Source of the DNA: Pseudomonas xionganensis
Lineage (GTDB): Bacteria > Pseudomonadota > Gammaproteobacteria > Pseudomonadales > Pseudomonadaceae
DNA length: 64,000 nucleotides
Assembly: GCF_009763245.1 (NCBI RefSeq)
Contig: NZ_WKJZ01000001.1
Span: 1,852,710 to 1,916,709 of the forward strand
Direction: 5' to 3'
The position numbers and the translations under genes are program-made. This document shows, one piece after another, positions 23,980 through 32,814 of this stretch. Numbering within the stretch: position 1 is the first letter of the stretch; each line of letters opens with the position of its first letter. The notes beneath the pieces were generated by a model, which was not told the DNA's origin, ran no database searches, and was given only the letters and a program-made list of their open reading frames with translations.

Positions 23980-24093
23980 AAGGCAGGCAATGCGGTGTCG
24001 CCGGCCACCCTCGTTCTCAAGAGCCTTTCCTTATGGAATAGGTCACTACAAGAGCGTTTTCCAAGAAACGCCAGCCTGACCTTGCGAGGGACT

Positions 24094-25302
24094 ATGAAAG
24101 CCCTGCTTAACGATTTCAGCCTGACTGCACTGCTGGCCGGCTTGCTGGCCACCACCATTTCCTATGCCGGGCCGCTGGTGCTGATTTTCCAGGCCGCGGA
24201 CAGCGCCGGCCTGAGCCAGGCCCTGCTGTCGTCCTGGGTCTGGGCCATTTCCATCGGCAGCGGTGTGCTGGGCATCGTCCTTAGCCTGCGCTACCGCACC
24301 CCGGTGGTGATCGCCTGGTCGATCCCCGGCAGCGCGTTGCTGGTCGGCGCCTTGCCCAACCTGGGCCTGAACCAGGCCATCGGCGCCTACCTGGTGGCCA
24401 ACCTGATCCTGCTGCTGATCGCCCTGAGCGGCAGCTTCGACCGGCTGATCGCCAAACTGCCCGGCTCGATTGCCGCTGGCCTGCAGGCCGGTATTCTGTT
24501 CGCCTTCGGCATCGAGGTGTTCAAGGCGTTGCCCGAGCAGCCCGTGCTGATCGCCAGCATGTTTGTCACCTACCTGCTGCTGCGGCGCCTGGCGCCCCGC
24601 TATGCGGTGGCCGGCGTATTGGTCGTGGGCGCGGCGCTGACCCTGTTCGGTGGCCAGCTGCGCAGCGAGGCGCTGGTGCTCGATTGGGCCACGCCGCAGT
24701 GGATCGCCCCCGAGTTCAGTCTTACCGCCACCCTCAACCTGGCCTTGCCCTTGGTACTGGTGGCGCTGACCGGGCAATTTATGCCGGGCATGGCGGTGCT
24801 GCGCAATGCCGGCTATGCCACCCCGGCCAGCCCGATCATTGGCGCCAGCGCCATCGGTGGGGCACTGCTGGCGCCCTTTGGCTGTCACGGCCTGAACCTG
24901 GCGGCGGTCACCGCCAGCCTCTGTACCGGCCGCGAGGCCCATGAGGATCCCAGGCGCCGTTATATGGCTGCGCTATCCGGCAGCCTGGCCTACCTGCTGC
25001 TGGGCAGTGCCGGCGCCACCCTGGTGTCGCTGTTCGCTGCCTTTCCCGCCGCGCTGATCGCCGCCCTGGCCGGCCTGGCGCTGTACGGCGCTTTTAGCGA
25101 AGCGTTGGCGCGCAGCCTGAGTGATCCGGCCGAGCGAGACGCCGGGCTGTTCACCTTTCTGGTCACGGCCTCGGGGGTGAGCTTTATCGGCCTGTCGGCG
25201 GTGTTCTGGGGGCTGCTGTTCGGTCTGGCTGCGCATCTGCTGCTGCACCTGCGCAAACCGGCCGCCCTGGCCAGCCCGGTCAGTCACCCCGCCCGGGATT
25301 AA
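24094..25302 (+). CDS. benE: BenE, benzoate/H+ symporter family membrane protein
   Basis: 402 residues from ATG 24094 (GCGAGGG upstream); an in-frame extension through the repeat is rejected. About eleven hydrophobic segments. Motifs NLGLNQAIGAYL, PGSIAAGLQAGILFAFGIEV and APFGCHGLNLAAVTASLCTG are those of the BenE family, unrelated to MFS carriers. Expected role: inner-membrane benzoate uptake, alongside BenK. It is followed 84 bp later by the porin gene benF. Confidence 0.9.
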   Translation: MKALLNDFSLTALLAGLLATTISYAGPLVLIFQAADSAGLSQALLSSWVWAISIGSGVLGIVLSLRYRTPVVIAWSIPGSALLVGALPNLGLNQAIGAYLVANLILLLIALSGSFDRLIAKLPGSIAAGLQAGILFAFGIEVFKALPEQPVLIASMFVTYLLLRRLAPRYAVAGVLVVGAALTLFGGQLRSEALVLDWATPQWIAPEFSLTATLNLALPLVLVALTGQFMPGMAVLRNAGYATPASPIIGASAIGGALLAPFGCHGLNLAAVTASLCTGREAHEDPRRRYMAALSGSLAYLLLGSAGATLVSLFAAFPAALIAALAGLALYGAFSEALARSLSDPAERDAGLFTFLVTASGVSFIGLSAVFWGLLFGLAAHLLLHLRKPAALASPVSHPARD

Positions 25303-25386
25303 CCCATTTATTTACCCCCGCACCGGCCGCCCTGGGGCTGCCGGGCGGGTTTCTGCAACCTCGATAACAACAAGAGCACACCAACC

Positions 25387-26667
25387 ATGAACCACCGTCC
25401 ACGCCTTTGCCTGCTGTCCACCGCCATTGCCGCCTGCCTGCCGAACCTGAGCCAGGCCGGGGAGGGCGGCTTTATCGAAGACGCCACTGCCACCCTGACG
25501 GCGCGTAACTACTACTTCAGCCGAGACTTCTCCGATATCGTCGGGCCCAATCAGCAATCCAGGGCCGAGGAGTGGGCCCAGGGTTTTATCCTCAATGTGA
25601 AATCCGGCTATACGCCGGGCACGGTCGGTTTTGGCGTGGATGCCATCGGTGTTCTGGGCCTTAAGCTCGACAGCGGGCGCGGCCGGGTGAATACCGGCCT
25701 GCTGCCGCTGCAGGAGGATGGCGAGGCCGCCGACGATTACAGCCGCCTGGGTCTGGCGGCGAAGATGCGCGTCTCCAAGACCGAGCTGAAGGTCGGCGAG
25801 CTGCAGCCCAATTTGCCGGTGCTGGTGCACTCGGACATCCGCCTGCTGCCGCCCAGCTACCAGGGCGTCAGTGTCGTCTCCAACGAGCTGGCCGGGCTGA
25901 CCCTGCAGGCCGGTCACCTCAACTCCACCAGCCTGCGTAATGAGGCCGGTGACGACAAGATGCTGGCCATGCTTGGCCATCTGCCGCAGCGCGCGGCGAC
26001 CAGCGATGCCTTCAACTATGCCGGCGCCGACTACGCCTTCAATGCCGGACGCACCTCGGTAGGCGCCTGGTATGCCCAGCTTGAAGATATCTACGACCAG
26101 CGTTTTGTCAGCCTCAAGCACAGCCAGCTTGTGGGCGACTGGACCCTGGGCGCCAATCTCGGCTTCTTTGACTCGGCCGAAAACGGCAAGCGCCTGCTGG
26201 GTGATATCGACAACCAGGCGCTGTTTGCCCTGCTCTCGGCCAAGCACGGTGGCCACACCTTCTACCTGGGTTACCAAGCGATATTTGGCGACCACGCCTT
26301 CCCTCGGGTATTTGCCAACGTCAGCCCCCTGGGCAACGAGGTGCCGACCTACGAGTTCGCCTCGGCCGATGAGCGTTCCTGGCAGCTGCGCTACGACTAT
26401 GACTTCGCCGCCCTGGGCGTGCCAGGCCTGGTGGCCGGGGTGCGCTATATCCGTGGCGACAACGTCGATGCCGAGGCCACCAACCGGGGCGGCCCACGCT
26501 ACGAGGGCAAGGACTGGGAACGCGATCTGGATATCGGCTACACGGTGCAGAACGGCGCCCTCAAGGGCCTCGGCGTGCGCGTGCGCAACGTCACCGCGCG
26601 CTCCAACTACCGCACTGATATCGATGAGAACCGGCTGATCCTCAGCTACAGCTGGAACCTGCTCTAA
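25387..26667 (+). CDS. benF: BenF-like outer-membrane porin (OprD family)
   Basis: 426 residues with a Sec signal (about residues 1-24, ending SQA) and an 18-strand OprD-type barrel pattern: [20 protein letters not shown] near the N-terminus and the C-terminal strand [12 protein letters not shown]. OprD-family porins next to benzoate genes admit aromatic acids through arginine-lined channels. Last gene of the uptake set benK-benE-benF. Other OprD members may be specific for related acids, so the benzoate assignment rests on context. Confidence 0.88.
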   Translation: MNHRPRLCLLSTAIAACLPNLSQAGEGGFIEDATATLTARNYYFSRDFSDIVGPNQQSRAEEWAQGFILNVKSGYTPGTVGFGVDAIGVLGLKLDSGRGRVNTGLLPLQEDGEAADDYSRLGLAAKMRVSKTELKVGELQPNLPVLVHSDIRLLPPSYQGVSVVSNELAGLTLQAGHLNSTSLRNEAGDDKMLAMLGHLPQRAATSDAFNYAGADYAFNAGRTSVGAWYAQLEDIYDQRFVSLKHSQLVGDWTLGANLGFFDSAENGKRLLGDIDNQALFALLSAKHGGHTFYLGYQAIFGDHAFPRVFANVSPLGNEVPTYEFASADERSWQLRYDYDFAALGVPGLVAGVRYIRGDNVDAEATNRGGPRYEGKDWERDLDIGYTVQNGALKGLGVRVRNVTARSNYRTDIDENRLILSYSWNLL

Positions 26668-26705
26668 GTGCTATGGCGCTCTGAAGCGGGGCGCCACACC
26701 GAGCC

Positions 26706-26766
26706 CTAGGGTGCGCCGTGCGCACCGCTGTGCACCTATGCCTTGGTGCGCACAGCGCACCCTACC
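26706..26766 (+). repeat. GTGCGC-type palindrome pair downstream of benF
   Basis: CTAGGGTGCGCCGTGCGCAC followed by its inverted copy GGTGCGCACAGCGCACCCTA. Same family as those at 30,713, 44,908, 45,785 and 47,562. Confidence 0.7.
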
Positions 26767-26815
26767 CATTGCCGCCTCGTGACACACAACCGTGGTCACG
26801 TAATCGGAGACCTTT

Positions 26816-27703
26816 ATGCAATCAAGTTTCCCCGCCACCCTGCTGGCCCTGGCCACCGCACTGCTGGGCTGCGTGCAGCTGTTTTTCGCCGAAGGCCAAC
26901 TGCAGCAGGCCCTGGCCCTGCTGGTGCTGGTGTTCAGCCTGGGCATGGCCGCGCTTTGCCCACGGCCCCAGGCCCCCAGCCAGCCGCTGGAAATCAGCTA
27001 CCCCGACCTGGCGCCCGTTGAAGCGCCCGCGCCCAGGCAACCCGAGCCGCCGTTGATCGAGTCCGCACCCGTGCCGCAATGGCCCGAACTGCAGCAGCAA
27101 CTGGCGGCGCTGCTGGAGGCCATCGAGCACAGCCAGGCGGATATGCACTACGCCAGTGAACTGGCCCAGCATGCCGGCGAGAAGGTGCAGCACAGCGCCG
27201 GTAGCATCCAGGCCGCCAGTCGCGGTATCGAACAACTGGCCGAGCAGATGGCGCCGATTGGCCGGGTCTTCGATGAGTTGAGCGAGCAGGCCGAGCGCAT
27301 CGGCAGCATCGTCAGCAGCATTCAGGACATCGCCAAACAGACCAACCTGCTGGCCCTGAATGCCGCCATCGAGGCGGCCAGGGCCGGGGAGCAGGGTCGT
27401 GGTTTTGCCGTGGTGGCCGACGAGGTGCGCAACCTGGCCGGTCGCGCCGGGGCCGCCAGCCAGCAGATCGGCCAGATCGTCAGCGGCTTGCAGCAGGCTG
27501 CCACCGAGGCGCGCAGTGGCCTGCAACAGGTGGCCGGCACCACCCACAGCAGCCTGGGCCAGTCCAGCCAGGCCCTGCAGAGCATGGCCGAGATGCGCGA
27601 AGGCGCCGCGGCGCGCCTGCAGATCGTGCAGCGGATCATGCAGCGCCTGGTCACCCAGCAGCAGTTGGCCGAACAGATGGGCGGCCTGCTGCAAAGCAAC
27701 TAA
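26816..27703 (+). CDS. Small chemoreceptor-like protein without a sensor domain
   Basis: 295 residues. Two membrane helices at the N-terminus (about residues 4-24 and 30-50) are separated by only a few residues, so there is no periplasmic ligand domain. A proline-rich linker follows, then a cytoplasmic methyl-accepting signalling domain with the invariant hairpin tip ([35 protein letters not shown]). It should bind CheA/CheW. It sits between benF and pcaI, ending four bases before a PcaR operator, so linkage to benzoate or beta-ketoadipate chemotaxis is likely. It may sense energy state or another receptor's signal rather than ligand directly. Confidence 0.85.
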   Translation: MQSSFPATLLALATALLGCVQLFFAEGQLQQALALLVLVFSLGMAALCPRPQAPSQPLEISYPDLAPVEAPAPRQPEPPLIESAPVPQWPELQQQLAALLEAIEHSQADMHYASELAQHAGEKVQHSAGSIQAASRGIEQLAEQMAPIGRVFDELSEQAERIGSIVSSIQDIAKQTNLLALNAAIEAARAGEQGRGFAVVADEVRNLAGRAGAASQQIGQIVSGLQQAATEARSGLQQVAGTTHSSLGQSSQALQSMAEMREGAAARLQIVQRIMQRLVTQQQLAEQMGGLLQSN

Positions 27704-27706
27704 CTA

Positions 27707-27741
27707 GTTCGATTATCGAACACTATGGCGATTATCGGATT
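27707..27741 (+). promoter_or_regulatory. Paired PcaR operators before pcaIJFD
   Basis: GTTCGATTATCGAAC (27707-27721) is a near-perfect PcaR site and GGCGATTATCGGATT (27727-27741) a second, 20 bp on. P. putida pcaI has two such sites overlapping -35 and -10. They lie 72-106 bp before the pcaI ATG. Confidence 0.8.
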
Positions 27742-27812
27742 GTTTGGCGCTAGCACCAGTCATAACCTGAAGCCATCGCCACCCCCGACGACCACCCAGC
27801 GAGTACAGAGCA

Positions 27813-28664
27813 ATGGCTGAGATTCTTTCCCTTGGTGAAGCGGTTAGCCGCTTTATCCACGACGGCGACAGCATCGCCCTCGAAGGCTTTACCCACCTGA
27901 TCCCCACTGCTGCGGCCCACGAACTTATCCGCCAGGGCCGCCGCGACCTGACCCTGATCCGCATGACCCCGGATCTGGTCTACGACCTGCTGATCGGCGC
28001 CGGCTGCGCGAAGAAGCTGGTGTTCTCCTGGGGTGGCAACCCCGGCGTGGGTTCGCTGCACCGCCTGCGCGATGCGGTGGAGAAGGGCTGGCCGCAGCCC
28101 CTGGAGATCGAGGAACACAGCCACGCCGATATGGCCAACGCCTATGTGGCCGGCGCCTCCGGCCTGCCGTTCGCGGTGCTACGCGCCTACGCCGGCTCCG
28201 ATCTGCCCAAGGTCAACCCACTGATCAAGAGCGTGACCTGCCCCTTTACCGGCGAGCAGCTGGCCGCCGTGCCCAGCGTGCGCCCGGATGTCACCGTGAT
28301 CCATGCGCAGAAGGCCGACCGCAAGGGCAATGTGCTGATCCAGGGCATCCTCGGTGTGCAGAAGGAGGCGGCCCTGGCGGCCCAGCGCTGCATCGTTACG
28401 GTCGAGGAAATCGTCGACGAGCTGAATGCCCCGATGAACGCCTGCGTGCTGCCGAACTGGGCGCTGACGGCTGTCTGCCTGGTGCCCGGCGGCGCCCATC
28501 CGTCCTATGCCCACGGCTACTACGAGCGCGACAACCGCTTCTACCAGGCCTGGGACCCGATCGCCCGGGATCGCGAATCCTTTAACGCCTGGATCGATAC
28601 CTACATCCGTGGCACCGCCGATTTCGCCGCCTATCAGGCCAAGCTTCAGGAGGCCAAGCAATGA
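27813..28664 (+). CDS. pcaI: PcaI, 3-oxoadipate CoA-transferase alpha subunit
   Basis: 283 residues. CoA-transferase family I alpha subunit with SIALEGFTHLIPTAAAHELI and FSWGGNPGVGSLHRLRDAV; it is of the longer CatI-like class (about 280 residues) rather than the 231-residue PcaI of P. putida. With PcaJ it transfers CoA from succinyl-CoA to beta-ketoadipate. Stop overlaps the PcaJ start (ATGA). PcaR operators lie upstream. Confidence 0.93.
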   Translation: MAEILSLGEAVSRFIHDGDSIALEGFTHLIPTAAAHELIRQGRRDLTLIRMTPDLVYDLLIGAGCAKKLVFSWGGNPGVGSLHRLRDAVEKGWPQPLEIEEHSHADMANAYVAGASGLPFAVLRAYAGSDLPKVNPLIKSVTCPFTGEQLAAVPSVRPDVTVIHAQKADRKGNVLIQGILGVQKEAALAAQRCIVTVEEIVDELNAPMNACVLPNWALTAVCLVPGGAHPSYAHGYYERDNRFYQAWDPIARDRESFNAWIDTYIRGTADFAAYQAKLQEAKQ

Positions 28665-29443
28665 GCGCCTACAGCACCAACGAGATGATGACCGTGGCCG
28701 CCGCCCGCCGCCTGGGTAACAGCGACGTGACCTTTGTTGGCATCGGCCTGCCGTCCAAGGCCGCCAACCTGGCGCGCCTGACCCACGCCCCGGACGTGAC
28801 CCTGATCTACGAGTCCGGCCCGATCGGCGCCAAGCCCAGCGTGCTGCCGCTGTCCATCGGCGACGGCGAACTGGCCGAAACCGCCGACACCGTGGTGCCC
28901 ACTGGCGAGATCTTCCGCTACTGGTTGCAGGGCGGGCGCATCGATGTGGGCTTTCTCGGCGCGGCCCAGGTCGACAAGTACGGCAATATCAACACTACGG
29001 TGATCGGTGACTACCACAATCCGAAAGTGCGCCTGCCGGGTGCCGGTGGCGCGCCGGAGATCGCAGGCAGCGCCAAGCGGGTGTTTATAATCCTCAAGCA
29101 GGGCCACCGCACCTTTGTCGACAAGCTGGCCTTTATCACCTCGGTGGGCCATGGCGAGGGCGGCGAGCATCGCCAGCAGCTGGGCCTGCCCGGCGCCGGC
29201 CCGGTGGCCATCATTACCGACCTGTGCATTATGGAGCCGGAGGCCGGCACCAAGGAGTTCGTGGTCACCTCCATCCACCCGGGGGTGAGCCGCGAGCAGA
29301 TCATCGCCGCCACCGGCTGGCCGATCCGCTTTGCCGAGCAGGTGGCCGAAACCCAGGCACCCCAGAAGCATGAGCTGGAGGCCCTGCGCGCCCTGGAAGC
29401 ACGCACCGCCGCCGCCCACGGCCAGGCCGGAGGTGAGGAATGA
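28661..29443 (+). CDS. pcaJ: PcaJ, 3-oxoadipate CoA-transferase beta subunit
   Basis: 260 residues of the CoA-transferase beta subunit. The catalytic glutamate lies in LIYESGPIGAKP, with GGRIDVGFLGAAQVDKYGN downstream. It completes the enzyme started by PcaI. The start overlaps the pcaI stop and its own stop overlaps the pcaF start (ATGA), so three genes are translationally linked. Confidence 0.94.
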   Translation: MSAYSTNEMMTVAAARRLGNSDVTFVGIGLPSKAANLARLTHAPDVTLIYESGPIGAKPSVLPLSIGDGELAETADTVVPTGEIFRYWLQGGRIDVGFLGAAQVDKYGNINTTVIGDYHNPKVRLPGAGGAPEIAGSAKRVFIILKQGHRTFVDKLAFITSVGHGEGGEHRQQLGLPGAGPVAIITDLCIMEPEAGTKEFVVTSIHPGVSREQIIAATGWPIRFAEQVAETQAPQKHELEALRALEARTAAAHGQAGGEE

Positions 29444-30645
29444 GTCGCGAGGTGTTTATCTGCGATGCCGTGCGCACGCCCATTGGCCGCTTTGGCGGCG
29501 GCCTGGCTGCGGTGCGCGCCGATGACCTGGCGGCCATTCCGCTCAAGGCGCTTATCGAGCGTAATCCCGGCCTGGACCCGGTGGCCATCGACGAGGTGTT
29601 TCTCGGCTGCGCCAACCAGGCCGGCGAAGACAACCGCAACGTGGCGCGCATGGCCCTGCTGCTGGCGGGCCTGCCTGAGAGTGTGCCGGGGGTGACCCTT
29701 AACCGTCTCTGCGCTTCGGGGCTGGATGCGGTGGGTACGGCCTTTCGCGCCATCGCCTTGGGCGAGATGGAGCTGGCCATCGCCGGCGGCGTGGAGTCCA
29801 TGTCCCGCGCGCCCTATGTGATGGGCAAGGCCGACAGCGCCTTTGGTCGTGGGCAAAAGATCGAGGACACCACCATTGGCTGGCGCTTTATCAACCCGCT
29901 GATGCAGGCCCGCTACGGCGTCGATGCCATGCCGCAGACCGCCGACAACGTCGCCGATGACTACCGCATCAGCCGCGCCGATCAGGACGCCTTCGCCCTG
30001 CGCAGCCAGCAGCGCGCGGCCCGCGCCCAGGCCGCAGGCTTCTTCGCCGAGGAAATCGTCCCGGTGCGGATCAAGACCCGCAAAGGTGAAGTCGTGATCG
30101 ACCAGGACGAGCATCTGCGCCCGGATACCACGGCCGAGGCATTGGCCAAACTTAAACCGGTCAATGGCGAGGGTAAGAGCGTCACCGCCGGCAATGCCTC
30201 GGGGGTCAATGACGGCGCCGTGGCCATGATCCTCGCCTCGGCCGAGGCCGTGCAGAAATATGGCCTGATTCCCCGCGCAAAAGTGCTGGGCATGGCCAGT
30301 GCCGGCGTCGCCCCGCGCATCATGGGTTATGGCCCGGTGCCGGCGGTGCGCAAGCTGCTGCAGCGCCTGCAACTGGGCATCAATGACTTCGACGTGATCG
30401 AACTCAACGAAGCCTTCGCCGCCCAGGGCCTGGCCGTGACCCGCGACCTCGACCTGGCCGACGATAGCCCCCGGGTAAACCCCAACGGCGGTGCCATCGC
30501 CCTGGGCCATCCCCTGGGCGCCAGCGGCGCGCGCCTGGTATTGACCGCCCTGCATCAGCTGGAAAAAACCGACGGCAAGCGCGGACTGGCGACCATGTGC
30601 GTGGGCGTCGGCCAGGGCCTGGCGCTGGCCATCGAGCGGGTTTGA
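29440..30645 (+). CDS. pcaF: PcaF, 3-oxoadipyl-CoA thiolase
   Basis: 401 residues, thiolase family. Acylated Cys91 in [11 protein letters not shown], the second catalytic set in [18 protein letters not shown] (His) and MCVGVGQG (Cys). It cleaves beta-ketoadipyl-CoA to succinyl-CoA and acetyl-CoA, the last step of the pathway. Starts within the pcaJ stop. A GTGCGC-type palindrome follows and separates it from pcaD. Confidence 0.95.
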   Translation: MSREVFICDAVRTPIGRFGGGLAAVRADDLAAIPLKALIERNPGLDPVAIDEVFLGCANQAGEDNRNVARMALLLAGLPESVPGVTLNRLCASGLDAVGTAFRAIALGEMELAIAGGVESMSRAPYVMGKADSAFGRGQKIEDTTIGWRFINPLMQARYGVDAMPQTADNVADDYRISRADQDAFALRSQQRAARAQAAGFFAEEIVPVRIKTRKGEVVIDQDEHLRPDTTAEALAKLKPVNGEGKSVTAGNASGVNDGAVAMILASAEAVQKYGLIPRAKVLGMASAGVAPRIMGYGPVPAVRKLLQRLQLGINDFDVIELNEAFAAQGLAVTRDLDLADDSPRVNPNGGAIALGHPLGASGARLVLTALHQLEKTDGKRGLATMCVGVGQGLALAIERV

Positions 30646-30712
30646 CGTTTTGCGCTGCTGCGGTCTGGTCGGAAAGGCAAGTCCATGGATCGCAGCGGCG
30701 CACCTATAAAAT

Positions 30713-30777
30713 CTAGGGTGCCCCATGCGCACCACGAATAATCCTCGGTTTTTCCGGTGCGCATGGCGCACCCTACG
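30713..30777 (+). repeat. GTGCGC-type palindrome pair between pcaF and pcaD
   Basis: CTAGGGTGCCCCATGCGCAC and the inverted GGTGCGCATGGCGCACCCTA, with a 25-bp gap. Same family as the pair after benF. Confidence 0.7.
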
Positions 30778-30848
30778 CAAGCGCCGAGGCTGGTTTTAAG
30801 CTGTAGGACAGCCCTGATATGGGCTGTATCCCTGATTGAGGATTTGCA

Positions 30849-31637
30849 ATGCCCATGCTCCAACTCGCCGATGGCGCCCTGCATTACCAACTGGATGGCC
30901 CGGCCGATGCGCCGGTGCTGGTACTGTCCAATTCCCTGGGCACCGACCTGCAGATGTGGGATGCCCAGGTGCCTGCGTTCAGCCAGCACTTTCGCGTGCT
31001 GCGCTACGACACCCGCGGCCATGGCCGCTCACTGGTTACGCCCGGGCCCTACAGCATCGAGCAACTGGGCCGCGATGTGCTGGCCCTGGTCGATGCCCTG
31101 GATATCCAGCGATTCGCCTTCTGCGGCCTGTCCATGGGCGGCCTGATCGGTCAGTGGCTGGCGCTTAACGCCGCCGAGCGCCTGACCCGCCTGGTGTTGT
31201 GCAATACCGCGGCGAAGATCGCCAATGACGAGGTGTGGAACAGCCGTATCGACACTGTGCTGCAGGGCGGCGAGCAGGCCATGGGCGAGCTGCGCGATGC
31301 CTCCATCGCCCGTTGGTTTACCCCGGGCTTTGCCACCGCCGAGCCGGGCGAGGTGGAGCGCATCACCGATATGCTCGCCACCACTTCACCACAGGGCTAC
31401 GCCGGCAACTGTGCGGCGGTGCGCGATGCGGATTTTCGTGAGCAGCTGGGGGCCATCGGTGCGCCGACCCTGATCGTCGCCGGCACCGCCGATCAGGTCA
31501 CCACGGTGGCCCACGGCCAGTTTATGGCCGAACGCATTCGCGGCGCCCGGCAGCTGGATTTGAGCGCCGCGCACCTGTCCAATGTGGAGGCGGGGGAGGG
31601 CTTTACCGCGCCGGTGCTGGCATTTCTGTTGCGCTAA
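30849..31637 (+). CDS. pcaD: PcaD, 3-oxoadipate enol-lactonase
   Basis: 262 residues, alpha/beta hydrolase. Nucleophile Ser in CGLSMGGL (about residue 100), oxyanion segment LSNSLGTD, acid in VAGTADQVT and His in DLSAAHLSNVE. It opens beta-ketoadipate enol-lactone from CatC to beta-ketoadipate. All steps from benzoate to TCA intermediates are now coded. It is the only pca/ben/cat gene separated from pcaF by a repeat, so it may have weaker coupling. Confidence 0.94.
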   Translation: MPMLQLADGALHYQLDGPADAPVLVLSNSLGTDLQMWDAQVPAFSQHFRVLRYDTRGHGRSLVTPGPYSIEQLGRDVLALVDALDIQRFAFCGLSMGGLIGQWLALNAAERLTRLVLCNTAAKIANDEVWNSRIDTVLQGGEQAMGELRDASIARWFTPGFATAEPGEVERITDMLATTSPQGYAGNCAAVRDADFREQLGAIGAPTLIVAGTADQVTTVAHGQFMAERIRGARQLDLSAAHLSNVEAGEGFTAPVLAFLLR

Positions 31638-31738
31638 GCCTGCGGCTGTTTGCCACTGGCCAGGCCCTGGCCGCTGGCGCAGCATAGGCGGCTATCTTTA
31701 GGCGATATGCCCATTGGTTCAGGCCCATTCACAGGGCC

Positions 31739-31804
31739 TGTAGGAGCCAGCTTGCTGGCGATGCTTTTTGCTGTGAGCTGGATCGCCTGCAAGCTGGCTC
31801 CTAC
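31739..31804 (+). repeat. Variant REP pair after pcaD
   Basis: TGTAGGAGCCAGCTTGCTGG and the inverted CCTGCAAGCTGGCTCCTACG; the flanks are those of the GCGGC family but the loop core differs (CAGCTTGCTG). Confidence 0.75.
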
Positions 31805-31876
31805 GAACAACCATGCAAAACGGGTAGATAGCCTTTCTTAACTGCCTCGCCGTTTGCGGCGCTTTAGGACCTTGTC

Positions 31877-32749
31877 ATGCCCAGCGCCCTCGCCAGCAGC
31901 CCTTCGATACGCGGCATTGTCCTGACCCTGCTGGCGGTGCTGTGTTTTGCCAGCCACGATGCCATGGCCAAGTACCTGGCCGACCTGTATCCGATTCTGT
32001 TGCTGACCTGGTTTCGCTACCTGTCCCACACTGTGCTCCTGGGCTCGCTGCTGCTGCCGCGCCATGGCCTGGCTGCACTGCGCAGCAAACGCCCGGGGCT
32101 GCAGCTGTGCCGGGCGCTGGCGCTGCTGGGCATCAGCCTGCTGTTTGTCACCGGCCTGCGCTATGTGCCCCTGGCCGAAGCCACGGCGGTGATCTTTCTG
32201 GCGCCGCTCTTGGTGACCCTGCTCTCGGCCATCTTCCTGCGCGAGCGGGTGCGCCCGGTCCAGTGGCTGGCGGTGCTGCTCGGCTTTGTCGGCGTGCTGG
32301 TGATCGTGCGGCCCAGCGCCGAGCTGTTCGAGCCGGCCATTCTGCTGCCGTTGGGGGCAGCTTTCTGCTTTGCCCTGTACCAGATCCTCACCCGCTTGAG
32401 CGCCCCCCACGACAGCGCCGCCACCAGCAACCTGCTGGCTGGGCTGATCAACCTGTCGCTGGTCAGTTTGCTGCTGCCGCTGTTCTGGCAGGCCCCGGAG
32501 TGGGAACACCTGCTGGCCCTGCTCAGCCTCGGGGTGATGGGCATGTGCGGCCACCAGCTGCTGACCCTGGCCTTCCGCCACGCCACACCGGCGCTGCTGG
32601 CGCCCTTCAGCTATGGCCAGTTGGTGATCGCCGGACTGTTCGGCTGGTTGTTTTTTGACCAGTTGCCCGATGCCATAGCCCTGCTGGGTATGGCTTTGGT
32701 AATCGTGGCCGGGCTGGCGGTGGCCTATCGGCGGGGCGCGGTGCAGTAG
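31877..32749 (+). CDS. EamA-family (DMT) membrane transporter
   Basis: 290 residues with about ten membrane helices in two homologous EamA repeats (first: GIVLTLLAVLCFASHDAMAK; second: LLPLGAAFCFALYQILTRLS). Drug/metabolite superfamily exporters with broad or unknown substrates. It stands between the pca genes and pqqF with no clear link to either; RBS is AGGACC upstream. Confidence 0.85.
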   Translation: MPSALASSPSIRGIVLTLLAVLCFASHDAMAKYLADLYPILLLTWFRYLSHTVLLGSLLLPRHGLAALRSKRPGLQLCRALALLGISLLFVTGLRYVPLAEATAVIFLAPLLVTLLSAIFLRERVRPVQWLAVLLGFVGVLVIVRPSAELFEPAILLPLGAAFCFALYQILTRLSAPHDSAATSNLLAGLINLSLVSLLLPLFWQAPEWEHLLALLSLGVMGMCGHQLLTLAFRHATPALLAPFSYGQLVIAGLFGWLFFDQLPDAIALLGMALVIVAGLAVAYRRGAVQ

Positions 32750-32814
32750 CCTTGCGACTTTTGCACTAGATAACCCCGGCCAAAGGCTAATTGCCCCGGG
32801 CCCGGGTGAGGGCG

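Noticed and set aside
23857..24093. N-terminal extension of BenE through the inverted repeat
   Set aside because: Extension is encoded by the repeat, and the family start with MKALLNDFS has a good ribosome site.
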